Source: Eubacterium maltosivorans
GTDB lineage: Bacteria > Bacillota > Clostridia > Eubacteriales > Eubacteriaceae
NCBI RefSeq assembly: GCF_002441855.2
Contig: NZ_CP029487.1
Location: 1,612,001 to 1,676,000, forward strand
Direction: 5' to 3'
DNA length: 64,000 nucleotides
A program made the position numbers and the translations under genes. Shown one piece after another: positions 25,401-32,381 of the stretch (position 1 is the stretch's first letter; every line of letters starts with the position of its first letter). A model generated the notes under the pieces. That model was given only the letters and a program-made list of their open reading frames with translations, was not told where the DNA came from and made no database searches.

Positions 25401-26824
25401 GCAAAGCGCACATTATCGCCATAGGCTGTGGGCGTGGTAGCGTCAGCGGGGCTCATGCTGAAGCTGGCCGCCCCTCCGCCGGGCAGTGCCTTGAGGGCGC
25501 TGCGGATGGCAAAAATACGGCCGACCTCCACGCCGTCCACGTTATTCACATCGCTGTCTGCACCGCCGTTCAGGCAGTAAACGCCCGAGGCCTCTCTCAG
25601 GTACAGGGCCAGGTTATAGTTGGTGATGAGGGCGTTCATATCCGCAACGGTTTTGCCCTCGCCCATGTAGCCCATATCCCGCAGGGCCTTTTCGAGGTCG
25701 CCTATGGTGCTGCTCTTGTATCCATCCTCCTGGCTGTTCGCACTTAAAATGGTCTTGTAGATGGCGTCGCCGCCGCCTTCATAACCCCTGGTCTGGTGGG
25801 CCAGATAGCGCCCAAAGAGGTACCAGCTGCCATAGGGCACACTGCTGTTACTGCCTGAGGGTACATACCAGTTCTTGAAAATAAAGGGATAGGTGCTGCC
25901 ATTGGTATTGGCCCACCTTATCAGTGTTGGCACCTCATAGACGGTGGTGGCGTTGGCCAGCCCCGCGATGGCGATGGCGCTCTGGGAAAAGGTCTCATTG
26001 AGCCAGCTGTCCGAATTGCCGCCTGTCTGGGCGTAGTTGATGAGGTGCTGGAGCTCATGGGCCAGGGTGGACATCATGACCTCTGTGCTGGCGGACGAAC
26101 TACTGGACATGTTTAGCATATCCATGGCATTGCCAGTGGCGTACTCTGTTCCCGCAGGCAAAAGATCAGCGGCGTAAAAAAAGCCGGCATAGCTCATGGG
26201 ATAAAAGACAAAAGCGGTTTTGCCGTCGTTGTCCACGTCCACGCTGTCCCAGCTGCCAAAGGCGTTTTCCAGCTGGTCGTGGATCTGCTTGTCAATGGTT
26301 TCAGCAAAGACCTGAGCCTGGGCGTCTGTCAGCTGATCCCGGTTGGCTGTATCCCGCCAAATGGTGCAGGTCTCGCCCACAGCGGCCACCTCCGCGTTAA
26401 AATTGCCAGGTTCTCCGTTATAATAATCCGAATAAAATGTCTTGGTGTCGCCCACCTTGTACGCTGTTGCCGGAGCGTTTCTCAGCCTGGGGGTCTGATT
26501 CAGTGCCGGCAGGTTTTCCTGATTCAGGTATGGGGTCAGGCATCGTCCGCCCGCGGCAGCTTCGCCCTCTGCCGTTCCTCCGGCGTTTATATCCAGCCCT
26601 GGGCTGCCCGCCGGCGTGGCGGGAATCCCGGTTGCCTGAGTTACAGGCAGGTCATCGTCCGATTCGATATCCAGCTTCAGGTTTTCGGACATCATGACGT
26701 TTCCGGTGTAATCCGGCCCCTCTAAATCCACGGCCGCGGACTGCTGCGCCAGAACCGGCGTCCCCAGCAGAAGGGCCAAAAGCAGTGTTACGAGTACTCG
26801 TTGCCGATATTTTTTGTACTTCAT
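22355..26824 (-). CDS. Dual metallopeptidase / permuted papain-type surface protease
   Basis: The 1489-residue protein starts with a signal peptide (1-26). A zinc metallopeptidase domain (about 100-450) follows with HELQH at 256-260 and WLNETFSQ downstream, resembling family M30 (hyicolysin). Two chitobiase-C-terminal-like repeats (about 480-565 and 568-645) and a PPC-like domain (about 650-765) come next. Then comes the His/Asn half of a C1 peptidase (about 770-990; His909 in GGHIVTVVGWDD, Asn955 in IVKNSWG) and a lectin-like domain. The catalytic Cys half (1216-1265; LPAKFDLRE..., Cys1240 in NQGNLGSCWTFAA) lies after these, in reverse of the usual order. Two Big2-like regions, SPKTGV, a hydrophobic segment and AGRRKEG end the protein. 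GGAGGAG precedes the ATG. Regulated from site F. Confidence 0.85.
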   Translation of the reverse strand: MKYKKYRQRVLVTLLLALLLGTPVLAQQSAAVDLEGPDYTGNVMMSENLKLDIESDDDLPVTQATGIPATPAGSPGLDINAGGTAEGEAAAGGRCLTPYLNQENLPALNQTPRLRNAPATAYKVGDTKTFYSDYYNGEPGNFNAEVAAVGETCTIWRDTANRDQLTDAQAQVFAETIDKQIHDQLENAFGSWDSVDVDNDGKTAFVFYPMSYAGFFYAADLLPAGTEYATGNAMDMLNMSSSSSASTEVMMSTLAHELQHLINYAQTGGNSDSWLNETFSQSAIAIAGLANATTVYEVPTLIRWANTNGSTYPFIFKNWYVPSGSNSSVPYGSWYLFGRYLAHQTRGYEGGGDAIYKTILSANSQEDGYKSSTIGDLEKALRDMGYMGEGKTVADMNALITNYNLALYLREASGVYCLNGGADSDVNNVDGVEVGRIFAIRSALKALPGGGAASFSMSPADATTPTAYGDNVRFAGITTEVLSGVTATPGEEKYTIYGTDVTLSTNDENARIYYTTDGSDPLTKGREYTAPIVLNQSADIRACTVNADGSNYSPTSSWSYTVVPAPVKANVVSGWVQKGTEIALSCDTQDAQIRYTTDGTDPSADNGSVYSAPIKIEETTTLKVMSLLPDAEGVQPGNVYTYTYETGEGEGDRYEPNDSVTAATAVSFPGRLEATLHNSGDVDVYAFELGNSANLNLTLTPPDGVSYSLTLCDGTGNTLAQSAIKGKSQSIRYAAAPGRYLLKVASLEDSFSQTQPYTLSLTKELDKDAVSSLDLSEMNMLTAMSDKSSTGSGYAWDLGPNGGGHFLMSMAYLSHWSGPVTEAAHPYSDQGPYNYKDKSDEAQYHVQNALYLPNSDRANAVDNLKNAVYSYGAADIYIQSANAYWTSDSQNLYVDSSYAYPIEKADGGHIVTVVGWDDDYSRKNFTGNPAAAETAGYTNVTIPMPEHDGAFIVKNSWGDQAGDEGYFYLSYEDAYCMMNNPTVFMADELPDNYNRQYMNDPWGTVSFINSSAAFTTTEVFKGAGSGDELLKAVSFVTGDANTRYEISVTQNGQTQKVAEGVKKYAGFYTEALNQAIRIPQGGSFAVNVRLEAQEPGGSASIGIASNVQNATSGIEPAEGVSFISQNGQTVDYGAQGVFFNIRAYTCDVNSSSYKESVSTATAAKGVLPEDTEMVDSLPEVRINDISLGGQDTASVNGALTASLDGANGAQTPVQSLPAKFDLRETGTLTPVRNQGNLGSCWTFAATACVENNISRNGGFAVDHPTGLSLSDSEKALLLTADAPEQSLSLKASLLGSESPASARINWSVSGDVDSVRLDNTVSMNGETVPVLTALKPGVVTVTAASDADMTVTASCVVTITSQGVESMTLSPDKMTLTKGETGQLSAETSPADAVDKTILWQSDHPEIASVDENGLVTAISGGKAVITAKAGTAVATAEVTVKGAPAVNPGSDSPKTGVMADSTLSAAVCAGLLALCLAGSVLAGRRKEG

Positions 26825-26853
26825 TGCTCTCCTCCAATTTTTACTTTTATTTT

Positions 26854-26919
26854 ATTATAACATCTCGGACATTTTTCATGGAGACCGTTCACATAAAAAA
26901 ACGACCGTTTGCATAAAAT
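26854..26919 (-). promoter_or_regulatory. LytTR-type double half-site F and -10 of the permuted protease
   Basis: Minus-strand half-sites TTATGCAAACGGTC and TTATGTGAACGGTC end at 26905 and 26885, 20 bp apart. TATAAT is at 26859-26854, 26 bp from the proximal site. It is back to back with site G. Confidence 0.8.
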
Positions 26920-26932
26920 TTCAAATTTTACT

Positions 26933-27013
26933 GGATAAACGGTTGTTTTTTTATGTGAACGGTCATGATATTTTGCCTTAAAAAAATGAAAAAACAGCAA
27001 AATATGATATAAT
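26933..27013 (+). promoter_or_regulatory. LytTR-type double half-site G upstream of LytTR regulator 2
   Basis: Plus-strand half-sites GGATAAACGGTT and TTATGTGAACGGTC end at 26942 and 26962, 20 bp apart, oriented rightward. The best -10, TATAAT at 27008-27013, is 46 bp from the proximal site, i.e. 20 bp further than at the other promoters. Autoregulation of the 27.0-31.6 kb operon is likely but may use a different geometry. Confidence 0.65.
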
Positions 27014-27051
27014 TTAATAATGAAGTAAACAAATGAATGGAGCGTATTCGT

Positions 27052-27777
27052 ATGATGATTGAAATTGCGATCTGTGAAGACCTGAAAGATGACCGCGACG
27101 CCATCAGGTCTTTGGTTGAAAATGAAATGCAGCGCCGGGGCGTTACCTGCCGCATCGTCACTTTCGCGGACGGTGAAGCCCTGCTCAAAACTTTCTCTCC
27201 ACAGCGCTATTCCCTGATCTTTCTGGATCTCATTCTCCCGGGAATGACGGGTATGGAGGCAGCACGGAAAATCCGCGGTCTCGATCCGGACTGCGGCATT
27301 ATTTTTACCACCGTCACGCCCGACTACGCCCTTGAGGGCTACCGGGTCCGGGCTGTGGATTACCTCTTAAAGCCCCTGGACCCACAGTGCCTGTCCGATG
27401 CCCTTGACCGATTCCCGCCTATAAACAATACAGAGGATGAGCTTCTGATTCCCATCAGCAGTGCCCAGTCCTCCCAGGAGGTGCCTGTCTCCATCATTGA
27501 CTACGCCGAAATCTCCGGAAATTACCTCCTTATCCACATTGGTGGGCGTGTGATTCAGACCTATCTCTCCCTGCGCGCACTGGAGAGCCAGCTGCCTCAG
27601 AGCACCTTTGTCCGTGTCTCCCGCTCACATCTGGTGAACATGAACTCCATTCTGGCCATCGACGGCGATACCGTATTGCTGTCCAATAACCATACCCTTT
27701 ATATCAGCCGCCGCCGCAAAAAGCAGGTACAGGCCAGCTTTAACCAGTTTTTACTCGAAAAAGCAAAGGAGGAATGA
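27052..27777 (+). CDS. LytTR-family response regulator 2
   Basis: The protein has a receiver domain with acidic residues E9-D10 (AICEDLKDD) and phosphoacceptor D59 (LIFLDLILPGMTG), and a LytTR DNA-binding domain from about 130 (VPVSIIDYAEISGNYLLIHI, then STFVRVSRSHLVNMNSI). I chose the ATG at 27052 because GGAG lies 9 nt upstream; the ATG at 27037 lacks an RBS. It is the first gene of an operon with a surface protein and a 7TM kinase. Next to two back-to-back half-site pairs, it is the best candidate for direct activator of the protease regulon. Confidence 0.9.
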   Translation: MMIEIAICEDLKDDRDAIRSLVENEMQRRGVTCRIVTFADGEALLKTFSPQRYSLIFLDLILPGMTGMEAARKIRGLDPDCGIIFTTVTPDYALEGYRVRAVDYLLKPLDPQCLSDALDRFPPINNTEDELLIPISSAQSSQEVPVSIIDYAEISGNYLLIHIGGRVIQTYLSLRALESQLPQSTFVRVSRSHLVNMNSILAIDGDTVLLSNNHTLYISRRRKKQVQASFNQFLLEKAKEE

Positions 27778-27778
27778 C

Positions 27779-29704
27779 ATGCGCTCAAAACTGTTTTTTA
27801 TTCTGGCCCTTCTGATGTTTCTGAGCCTGCCCAGCGTCAGGGCCCATGCCGAAACCACCGCCCCCGACCGCGTGGACAGCGCCGAAGCGCTGAGCCAGTG
27901 GCTGGACAGCCATAAGGAAAGCGGCGGCCAGGTGGCCCTGGACGCAGACATCGAGTGGGAGGGGTATTTCAAATTCCTGACCAAGGCCCCGGTGATCATC
28001 GACGCTGGCAGCTACAGCTTTCATCTCAACTATCGGTCTTATCTCGGTTTTTCCGGCCCGGTGACCATCAAGGGCTCCCCGCTGCCCGACGGCGTCCTCT
28101 TCGACGGCGAACAGAACGCCCAGCTCTCTCTGGATGATGGCGCCAGGGTTGTGGCAGAGGGCGACAACGTCACTGCGGTCCAGACCCGCTGGAGCCAGGG
28201 GTTGTCCACCTGTTTTGCGGATATTTGCGTCACGGGCCGCCAGGCCACCGCTGTCCGGCTGGCCGGGGGCGATCTCTCCCTCTCCTGTATCCGTCTCTAC
28301 GCCAGCGGCGAAGGCGCCGCCTGTCTCGATGCCGGCGAGGGCACAGCCGACGTGTTTTTCTCGATTCTCAAGGCCACAGGGCCGGACGCCGTGTCTCTGC
28401 GCTCCGGGGCCGGCTCAGTGGTAGATACTGCGGCCTGCAGCCCAGAGCCAGAGGACGCTGTGCTCATCCCGGCCAGCCGTCACAAAATCGGGCTGTGGGT
28501 TGCCAACAGTGACTCCTTTTTCTATAAAAGCATCCAGGATACCGAACCCCTGCCCGGCCGCGTCGAAATAACCTTTGACAAGACCGAAAGCACCCCTGCG
28601 CGCAGTCTTTCACTGGACTGGACGCCTGAGACCACCCCGCCCGCTGTTCCGGGCAGCTACACGGTCACCAGCGTTCTGGAGCTTCCAGAGGATTTCACCG
28701 CTCTGCTCGGCGATTTTAAGCCCACTCTGTCCGTACAGATGGTGGACCCGTCCAGACCCTACCTGAAGCCCATTTACCAGCTCAACGCCGACGGCGTCTG
28801 CGCGATCCCTTATTTTAAGACCTTTAACTCCAAGGATCATCATGAAATCCTGTATCTCAGCGAGGACAACGGCAAAAGCTGGCACAGCGTCCCCTCCGAC
28901 AGCGGCAAGGGAGACCGCTACATGAGCTATAACCACCTGTCCATCCAGTTTAAAAACTATTTTGAACCAGGCAAAACCTACCTCTTAAAAATGGAGGTAG
29001 AAAGCCCAGAAATCTCCGGAACCTCTAATATACTGGAGATCACCCTCTCCGATGACGGCAGTCTGGACATCTTTAGTTTTGACGGCGACCGGGATTTCTC
29101 CGACCGGGACGACAGCCACAGCGATGTCATACCTGTCTCGCCTGACACACCTATTGATACTGCCGCCGCTGACGGAGAAACCTACAGCAGCAGCGAAGTC
29201 ATGGACATGGTAGAAGCCAATCCCGGCTATACCACCTTTTTCGGGGAAGGCATCCAGGCCTCTGTGGACTCACAGGCCCTCGCAGCTCTGATGCCCGGCG
29301 CGGACGATACGCTCACGGTCCAGCTGACCGCCCTGGGCGGCAGCCGCTACCGCGTCGCCTTTATCAAAAAAAGCGGCGAGGCTGTGACCTTTTCTGACCC
29401 CCCGCTGCTTGTAAGAATTAACATCGCGCTGCGTGAGAACGAGACGCCTGACCAGCTCAGCTTTAAAACCGAGGACGGCGCCGCCGCGGACATCGCCGCC
29501 TACAACAGCGAAACCGGACAGCTGGAGCTAAGGGTGAGCGTCCCCGGCGTTTACACCCTGTCCTCAGACTGGAGCGCGCCGGCCGCGCCAGCCGCCGCAC
29601 TGCAGGCACCCTCGCCCGGGCCGATATGGATCGGGCTGGCTGTCCTGACTGCCATCTGCACCGCCGCCCTTATCATCGCGCGCCTGAAAAAAAGAACCGT
29701 CTGA
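27779..29704 (+). CDS. Secreted, membrane-anchored beta-helix-like protein
   Basis: The 641-residue protein has a signal peptide (about 1-24) and a region (30-225) of short repeating hydrophobic strands (VIIDAGSYSFHLNYRS, VTIKGSPLPDGVLFDG, TAVRLAGGDLSLSCIRLY, GEGTADVFFSILKATG). This resembles a right-handed beta-helix as in pectate-lyase-like folds. Beta-sandwich-like regions follow, and the C-terminus has a membrane segment (about 615-635) and a KKRTV tail. No catalytic motif is visible. The ATG is 1 nt after the regulator stop codon with AAAGGAGG inside the regulator gene. Lying between regulator and kinase, it is a plausible ligand-binding partner of the kinase. No known family recognised. 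Confidence 0.75.
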   Translation: MRSKLFFILALLMFLSLPSVRAHAETTAPDRVDSAEALSQWLDSHKESGGQVALDADIEWEGYFKFLTKAPVIIDAGSYSFHLNYRSYLGFSGPVTIKGSPLPDGVLFDGEQNAQLSLDDGARVVAEGDNVTAVQTRWSQGLSTCFADICVTGRQATAVRLAGGDLSLSCIRLYASGEGAACLDAGEGTADVFFSILKATGPDAVSLRSGAGSVVDTAACSPEPEDAVLIPASRHKIGLWVANSDSFFYKSIQDTEPLPGRVEITFDKTESTPARSLSLDWTPETTPPAVPGSYTVTSVLELPEDFTALLGDFKPTLSVQMVDPSRPYLKPIYQLNADGVCAIPYFKTFNSKDHHEILYLSEDNGKSWHSVPSDSGKGDRYMSYNHLSIQFKNYFEPGKTYLLKMEVESPEISGTSNILEITLSDDGSLDIFSFDGDRDFSDRDDSHSDVIPVSPDTPIDTAAADGETYSSSEVMDMVEANPGYTTFFGEGIQASVDSQALAALMPGADDTLTVQLTALGGSRYRVAFIKKSGEAVTFSDPPLLVRINIALRENETPDQLSFKTEDGAAADIAAYNSETGQLELRVSVPGVYTLSSDWSAPAAPAAALQAPSPGPIWIGLAVLTAICTAALIIARLKKRTV

Positions 29705-29722
29705 GTTCCTCCGGAGGATTAT

Positions 29723-31615
29723 GTGAAAACATCTGATTCACCCCGAAACTGGCTTTTCCTGGCGGCAGCCCTGCTGCTTGCCTTTCTGCTTTTTACTGCC
29801 AGCTATCGCTTTAACAATAAATACACTGCGTCTGCGCCCGAGGAAAACGGAAGCATTGTGCGCATCAGCGCAGCGGACCTTTCGGGCCGCCGCCCTGTCT
29901 TTCTGGCCAAAGGCTGGGAATTCTACCAATACCAGCTTCTGACTCCGGACAGCTTTGCCAACGCACAGCCCATTCCCAATGCCCGCATCACCATCGGACA
30001 GGTCCAGGGCTTCGATCTCGGCCACGGCAGTCCCCACGGGTCCGCCACCTACCGCCAGACCCTTGTGCTCGATACCGAGGCGGCAGACAAAGGACTGTTC
30101 CTTGAGCTGCCCGAAATCTATGGCTCCTATCAGCTCTATATCAACCGCCAGCTGGCCGCCGCCGGAGACGGCCGCCGTACCTCGGTTCAAAAAATCCGCC
30201 TGCCAGAGGACACCCGACAGGTCGAATTGCTGCTCGCTGTATCGGATTACCGCCATTTTTACAGCGGGCTTACCTACCCGCCTGCCCTTGGCACCGAGCA
30301 TACCCTGAACCTGTTGTGGACTGCGCGTATTACCTACACGGCTTTCACCTGCTGTCTCGCCCTGCTGGCCGGCGTTTTTCTCCTGGTCCTCGGCCTTAAA
30401 ACCCGGGGGCTGGCCGGATCGCTGCCCTTTGCCCTGCTCTGTCTTGCCTATATCGGGGCATCGAGCTACCCGGTGGTTCACATGCTGTCCCTCGGCGGCG
30501 ATTACTGGTACAGCCTGGAGCACCTCTGCTATTACCTCCAGTTTCTGCTCATTATGCTAGTATGCGGCCGGCTGTCCGGCCTGTCCTCCAGAGTCCAGAC
30601 TCCTGCTCTGGCATTGGCGGGCCTTGTCTGCGCCGCTGTCCTCGTCTATCCTCTCTGGCTCAACCGTTTTCCCCTGAAAAGCATGGCGGTTTTCAGCCTT
30701 CTCATCGACGTCTACAAATGGGGCACCGTTTTATACCTGGCTGTCCTTCTCATAATGCGCTTTCGCGAAATGCGCGGCGTGGACATCGCCCTGGGCTGCG
30801 GCGTGGCTGTCTTTGGAGCCAGCCTTGTCTGTGACCGCCTCTTTCCCCTGTACGAGCCCATTGTGGGCGGGTGGATGGTGGAAACCGCCGTATTCCTCTT
30901 TCTTCTCATCCTGTCGGGAGTGCTGCTGAACCGCAGTATCGACGCCCACCGCAGGCTTTACCAGCTGGAGGAGGAAAGCCGCTACACAAAGCTGAAGCTC
31001 CGCCTCGAGGAGGACCGCTATGCCGGGCTGCGGGAGCACATCGCGGCAACCTCCAGGCTCCGCCACGATCTGCGTCAGCATTACCGTCTTATGCAGCGCA
31101 GCCTGGAGCAGGGCGATTATGCACAGCTCAGCAACTATCTGGAGGCCTATGCCGGCGAGATTCCAGACGGCCCGGGCGGGCGCTACTGCGCACACCAGAG
31201 CGCAAATCTGATCATCGGCTATTACCTGGAGCAGGCTAAGGCACAGGGCATCCATACCCACTGCCGGGCCAGCCTGCCCGAGCAGCTGCCCTTTGGCGAC
31301 ACCGACCTCTGTGTGCTGCTGGGAAACGCCCTCGAAAACGCCCTTGAAGCCAGCTTACTGGTGAAAGAGCCCTTTCTCACACTGAATATCTCCATCCAGA
31401 ACACCCGCTTTCTGGTGCTTCGCCTGTCCAACCGCTGCCTGCCGGATACAGCGCCATCGCCCGGCCGCTCCACCAAGGACGGGGACCATTCCGGCATCGG
31501 GTTATCCAGCATAAGTGCCATCGCAGCAAAATACCAGGGCTCTGCCCACTGCCAGGTTCAGGACAGCGTCTTTACCCTGTCGGTGATTCTTCACGCCGAC
31601 AACGCCATTGGCTAG
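29723..31615 (+). CDS. 7TM-type sensor histidine kinase (GHKL)
   Basis: The 630-residue protein has an N-terminal membrane segment (10-27), an extracytoplasmic beta-rich domain (about 40-190) resembling 7TMR-DISM proteins (YRQTLVLD, LFLELPEIYGSYQLYINRQL), and about seven membrane segments (about 200-405). The DHp helix has His448 (RLRHDLRQHYR), followed by a GHKL ATPase domain with GNALENALEASL and HSGIGLSSISAIAAKY. The start is a GTG at 29723 with GGAGG upstream. Its periplasmic-type domain probably binds carbohydrate or another small ligand; with the surface protein upstream it forms a three-gene sensing operon. Confidence 0.85.
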   Translation: MKTSDSPRNWLFLAAALLLAFLLFTASYRFNNKYTASAPEENGSIVRISAADLSGRRPVFLAKGWEFYQYQLLTPDSFANAQPIPNARITIGQVQGFDLGHGSPHGSATYRQTLVLDTEAADKGLFLELPEIYGSYQLYINRQLAAAGDGRRTSVQKIRLPEDTRQVELLLAVSDYRHFYSGLTYPPALGTEHTLNLLWTARITYTAFTCCLALLAGVFLLVLGLKTRGLAGSLPFALLCLAYIGASSYPVVHMLSLGGDYWYSLEHLCYYLQFLLIMLVCGRLSGLSSRVQTPALALAGLVCAAVLVYPLWLNRFPLKSMAVFSLLIDVYKWGTVLYLAVLLIMRFREMRGVDIALGCGVAVFGASLVCDRLFPLYEPIVGGWMVETAVFLFLLILSGVLLNRSIDAHRRLYQLEEESRYTKLKLRLEEDRYAGLREHIAATSRLRHDLRQHYRLMQRSLEQGDYAQLSNYLEAYAGEIPDGPGGRYCAHQSANLIIGYYLEQAKAQGIHTHCRASLPEQLPFGDTDLCVLLGNALENALEASLLVKEPFLTLNISIQNTRFLVLRLSNRCLPDTAPSPGRSTKDGDHSGIGLSSISAIAAKYQGSAHCQVQDSVFTLSVILHADNAIG

Positions 31616-31640
31616 TCCGCACAATTTCATAAAGCAGTTG

Positions 31641-31684
31641 ACCTCCCGTGTTATAATAAAAAATGATGACAGAACATGGGAGGT
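31641..31684 (+). promoter_or_regulatory. Inverted repeat enclosing a -10 and the RBS of the OmpR-type regulator
   Basis: ACCTCCCGTG (31641-31650) is nearly complementary to CATGGGAGGT (31675-31684), which contains the Shine-Dalgarno GGGAGG. TATAAT (31652-31657) lies in the loop. Read-through RNA from the kinase upstream would pair the arms and hide the RBS, while RNA started at the local -10 would lack the left arm. It could also be an operator. Confidence 0.5.
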
Positions 31685-31691
31685 ATTTTTT

Positions 31692-32381
31692 ATGAACCGT
31701 ATCCTTTTAGTTGAGGACGACACAAGCCTGATTGACGGGCTGGAATATACACTGATCAAAAATGGATTCGATGTCCACATTGCCCGGACCGTGCAGGATG
31801 CCCTGGCCCAATTCTCTGCGGAGACCTTTGATCTGCTTCTGCTGGACCTCACCCTGCCCGACGGCACCGGCTTTGATATCTGCCGCAGCGTCCGCAGGCA
31901 CTCCGAGGTGCCAATCATTTTCCTGACCGCCTCCGACGAGGAGGTCAACATCGTCATGGGGCTGGACATTGGCGGGGATGATTACATCACCAAGCCCTTT
32001 AATCTGGGCGAGCTGGTGTCCAGAATAAAGGCCCTGCTGCGCCGGGCAGGAAAGCTCAGGTCTCCCGTCCTGGAAAGCCACGGTATCGCTGTGGATCTGC
32101 TGAGGGGCAGCGCCACTAAAAACGGTCAGTCTCTGGAGCTCACCGCTGTAGAGCAGCGCCTGCTGATCCTGTTTCTACAGAATCCCGGCATCGTGCTGAG
32201 CCGGAACTCCATTCTGGAACGTCTCTGGGACAGTCCGAGCGATTTTGTGGACGACAACACCCTCTCCGTCTATATAAGACGCCTGCGCAGCAAAATCGAG
32301 GATGATCCTAACCATCCCGCCCGGCTGCTCACTGTTCGGGGCATGGGCTACAAATGGCAGTCTGAAAGCCCTGGTGCCTGA
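31692..32381 (+). CDS. OmpR-family response regulator
   Basis: The 229-residue protein has a receiver domain (1-118, E8-D9-D10, D52 in LLLLDLTLPDG, FLTASDEEVN, YITKPFN) and a winged-helix OmpR/PhoB domain (about 135-225; SRNSILERLWDS, VDDNTLSVYIRRLRSKIEDD). The ATG at 31692 has GGGAGG upstream; longer starts lack an RBS. It is coupled to a kinase (1-nt overlap) and an ABC transporter, the typical layout of VanR/BceR-like systems responding to peptide antibiotics. Confidence 0.9.
   Translation: MNRILLVEDDTSLIDGLEYTLIKNGFDVHIARTVQDALAQFSAETFDLLLLDLTLPDGTGFDICRSVRRHSEVPIIFLTASDEEVNIVMGLDIGGDDYITKPFNLGELVSRIKALLRRAGKLRSPVLESHGIAVDLLRGSATKNGQSLELTAVEQRLLILFLQNPGIVLSRNSILERLWDSPSDFVDDNTLSVYIRRLRSKIEDDPNHPARLLTVRGMGYKWQSESPGA

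Noticed and set aside
26928-27188. A minus-strand frame of 86 codons across the regulator 2 promoter.
   Set aside because: It overlaps the regulatory half-sites and the regulator start, has no RBS, and no recognisable product.
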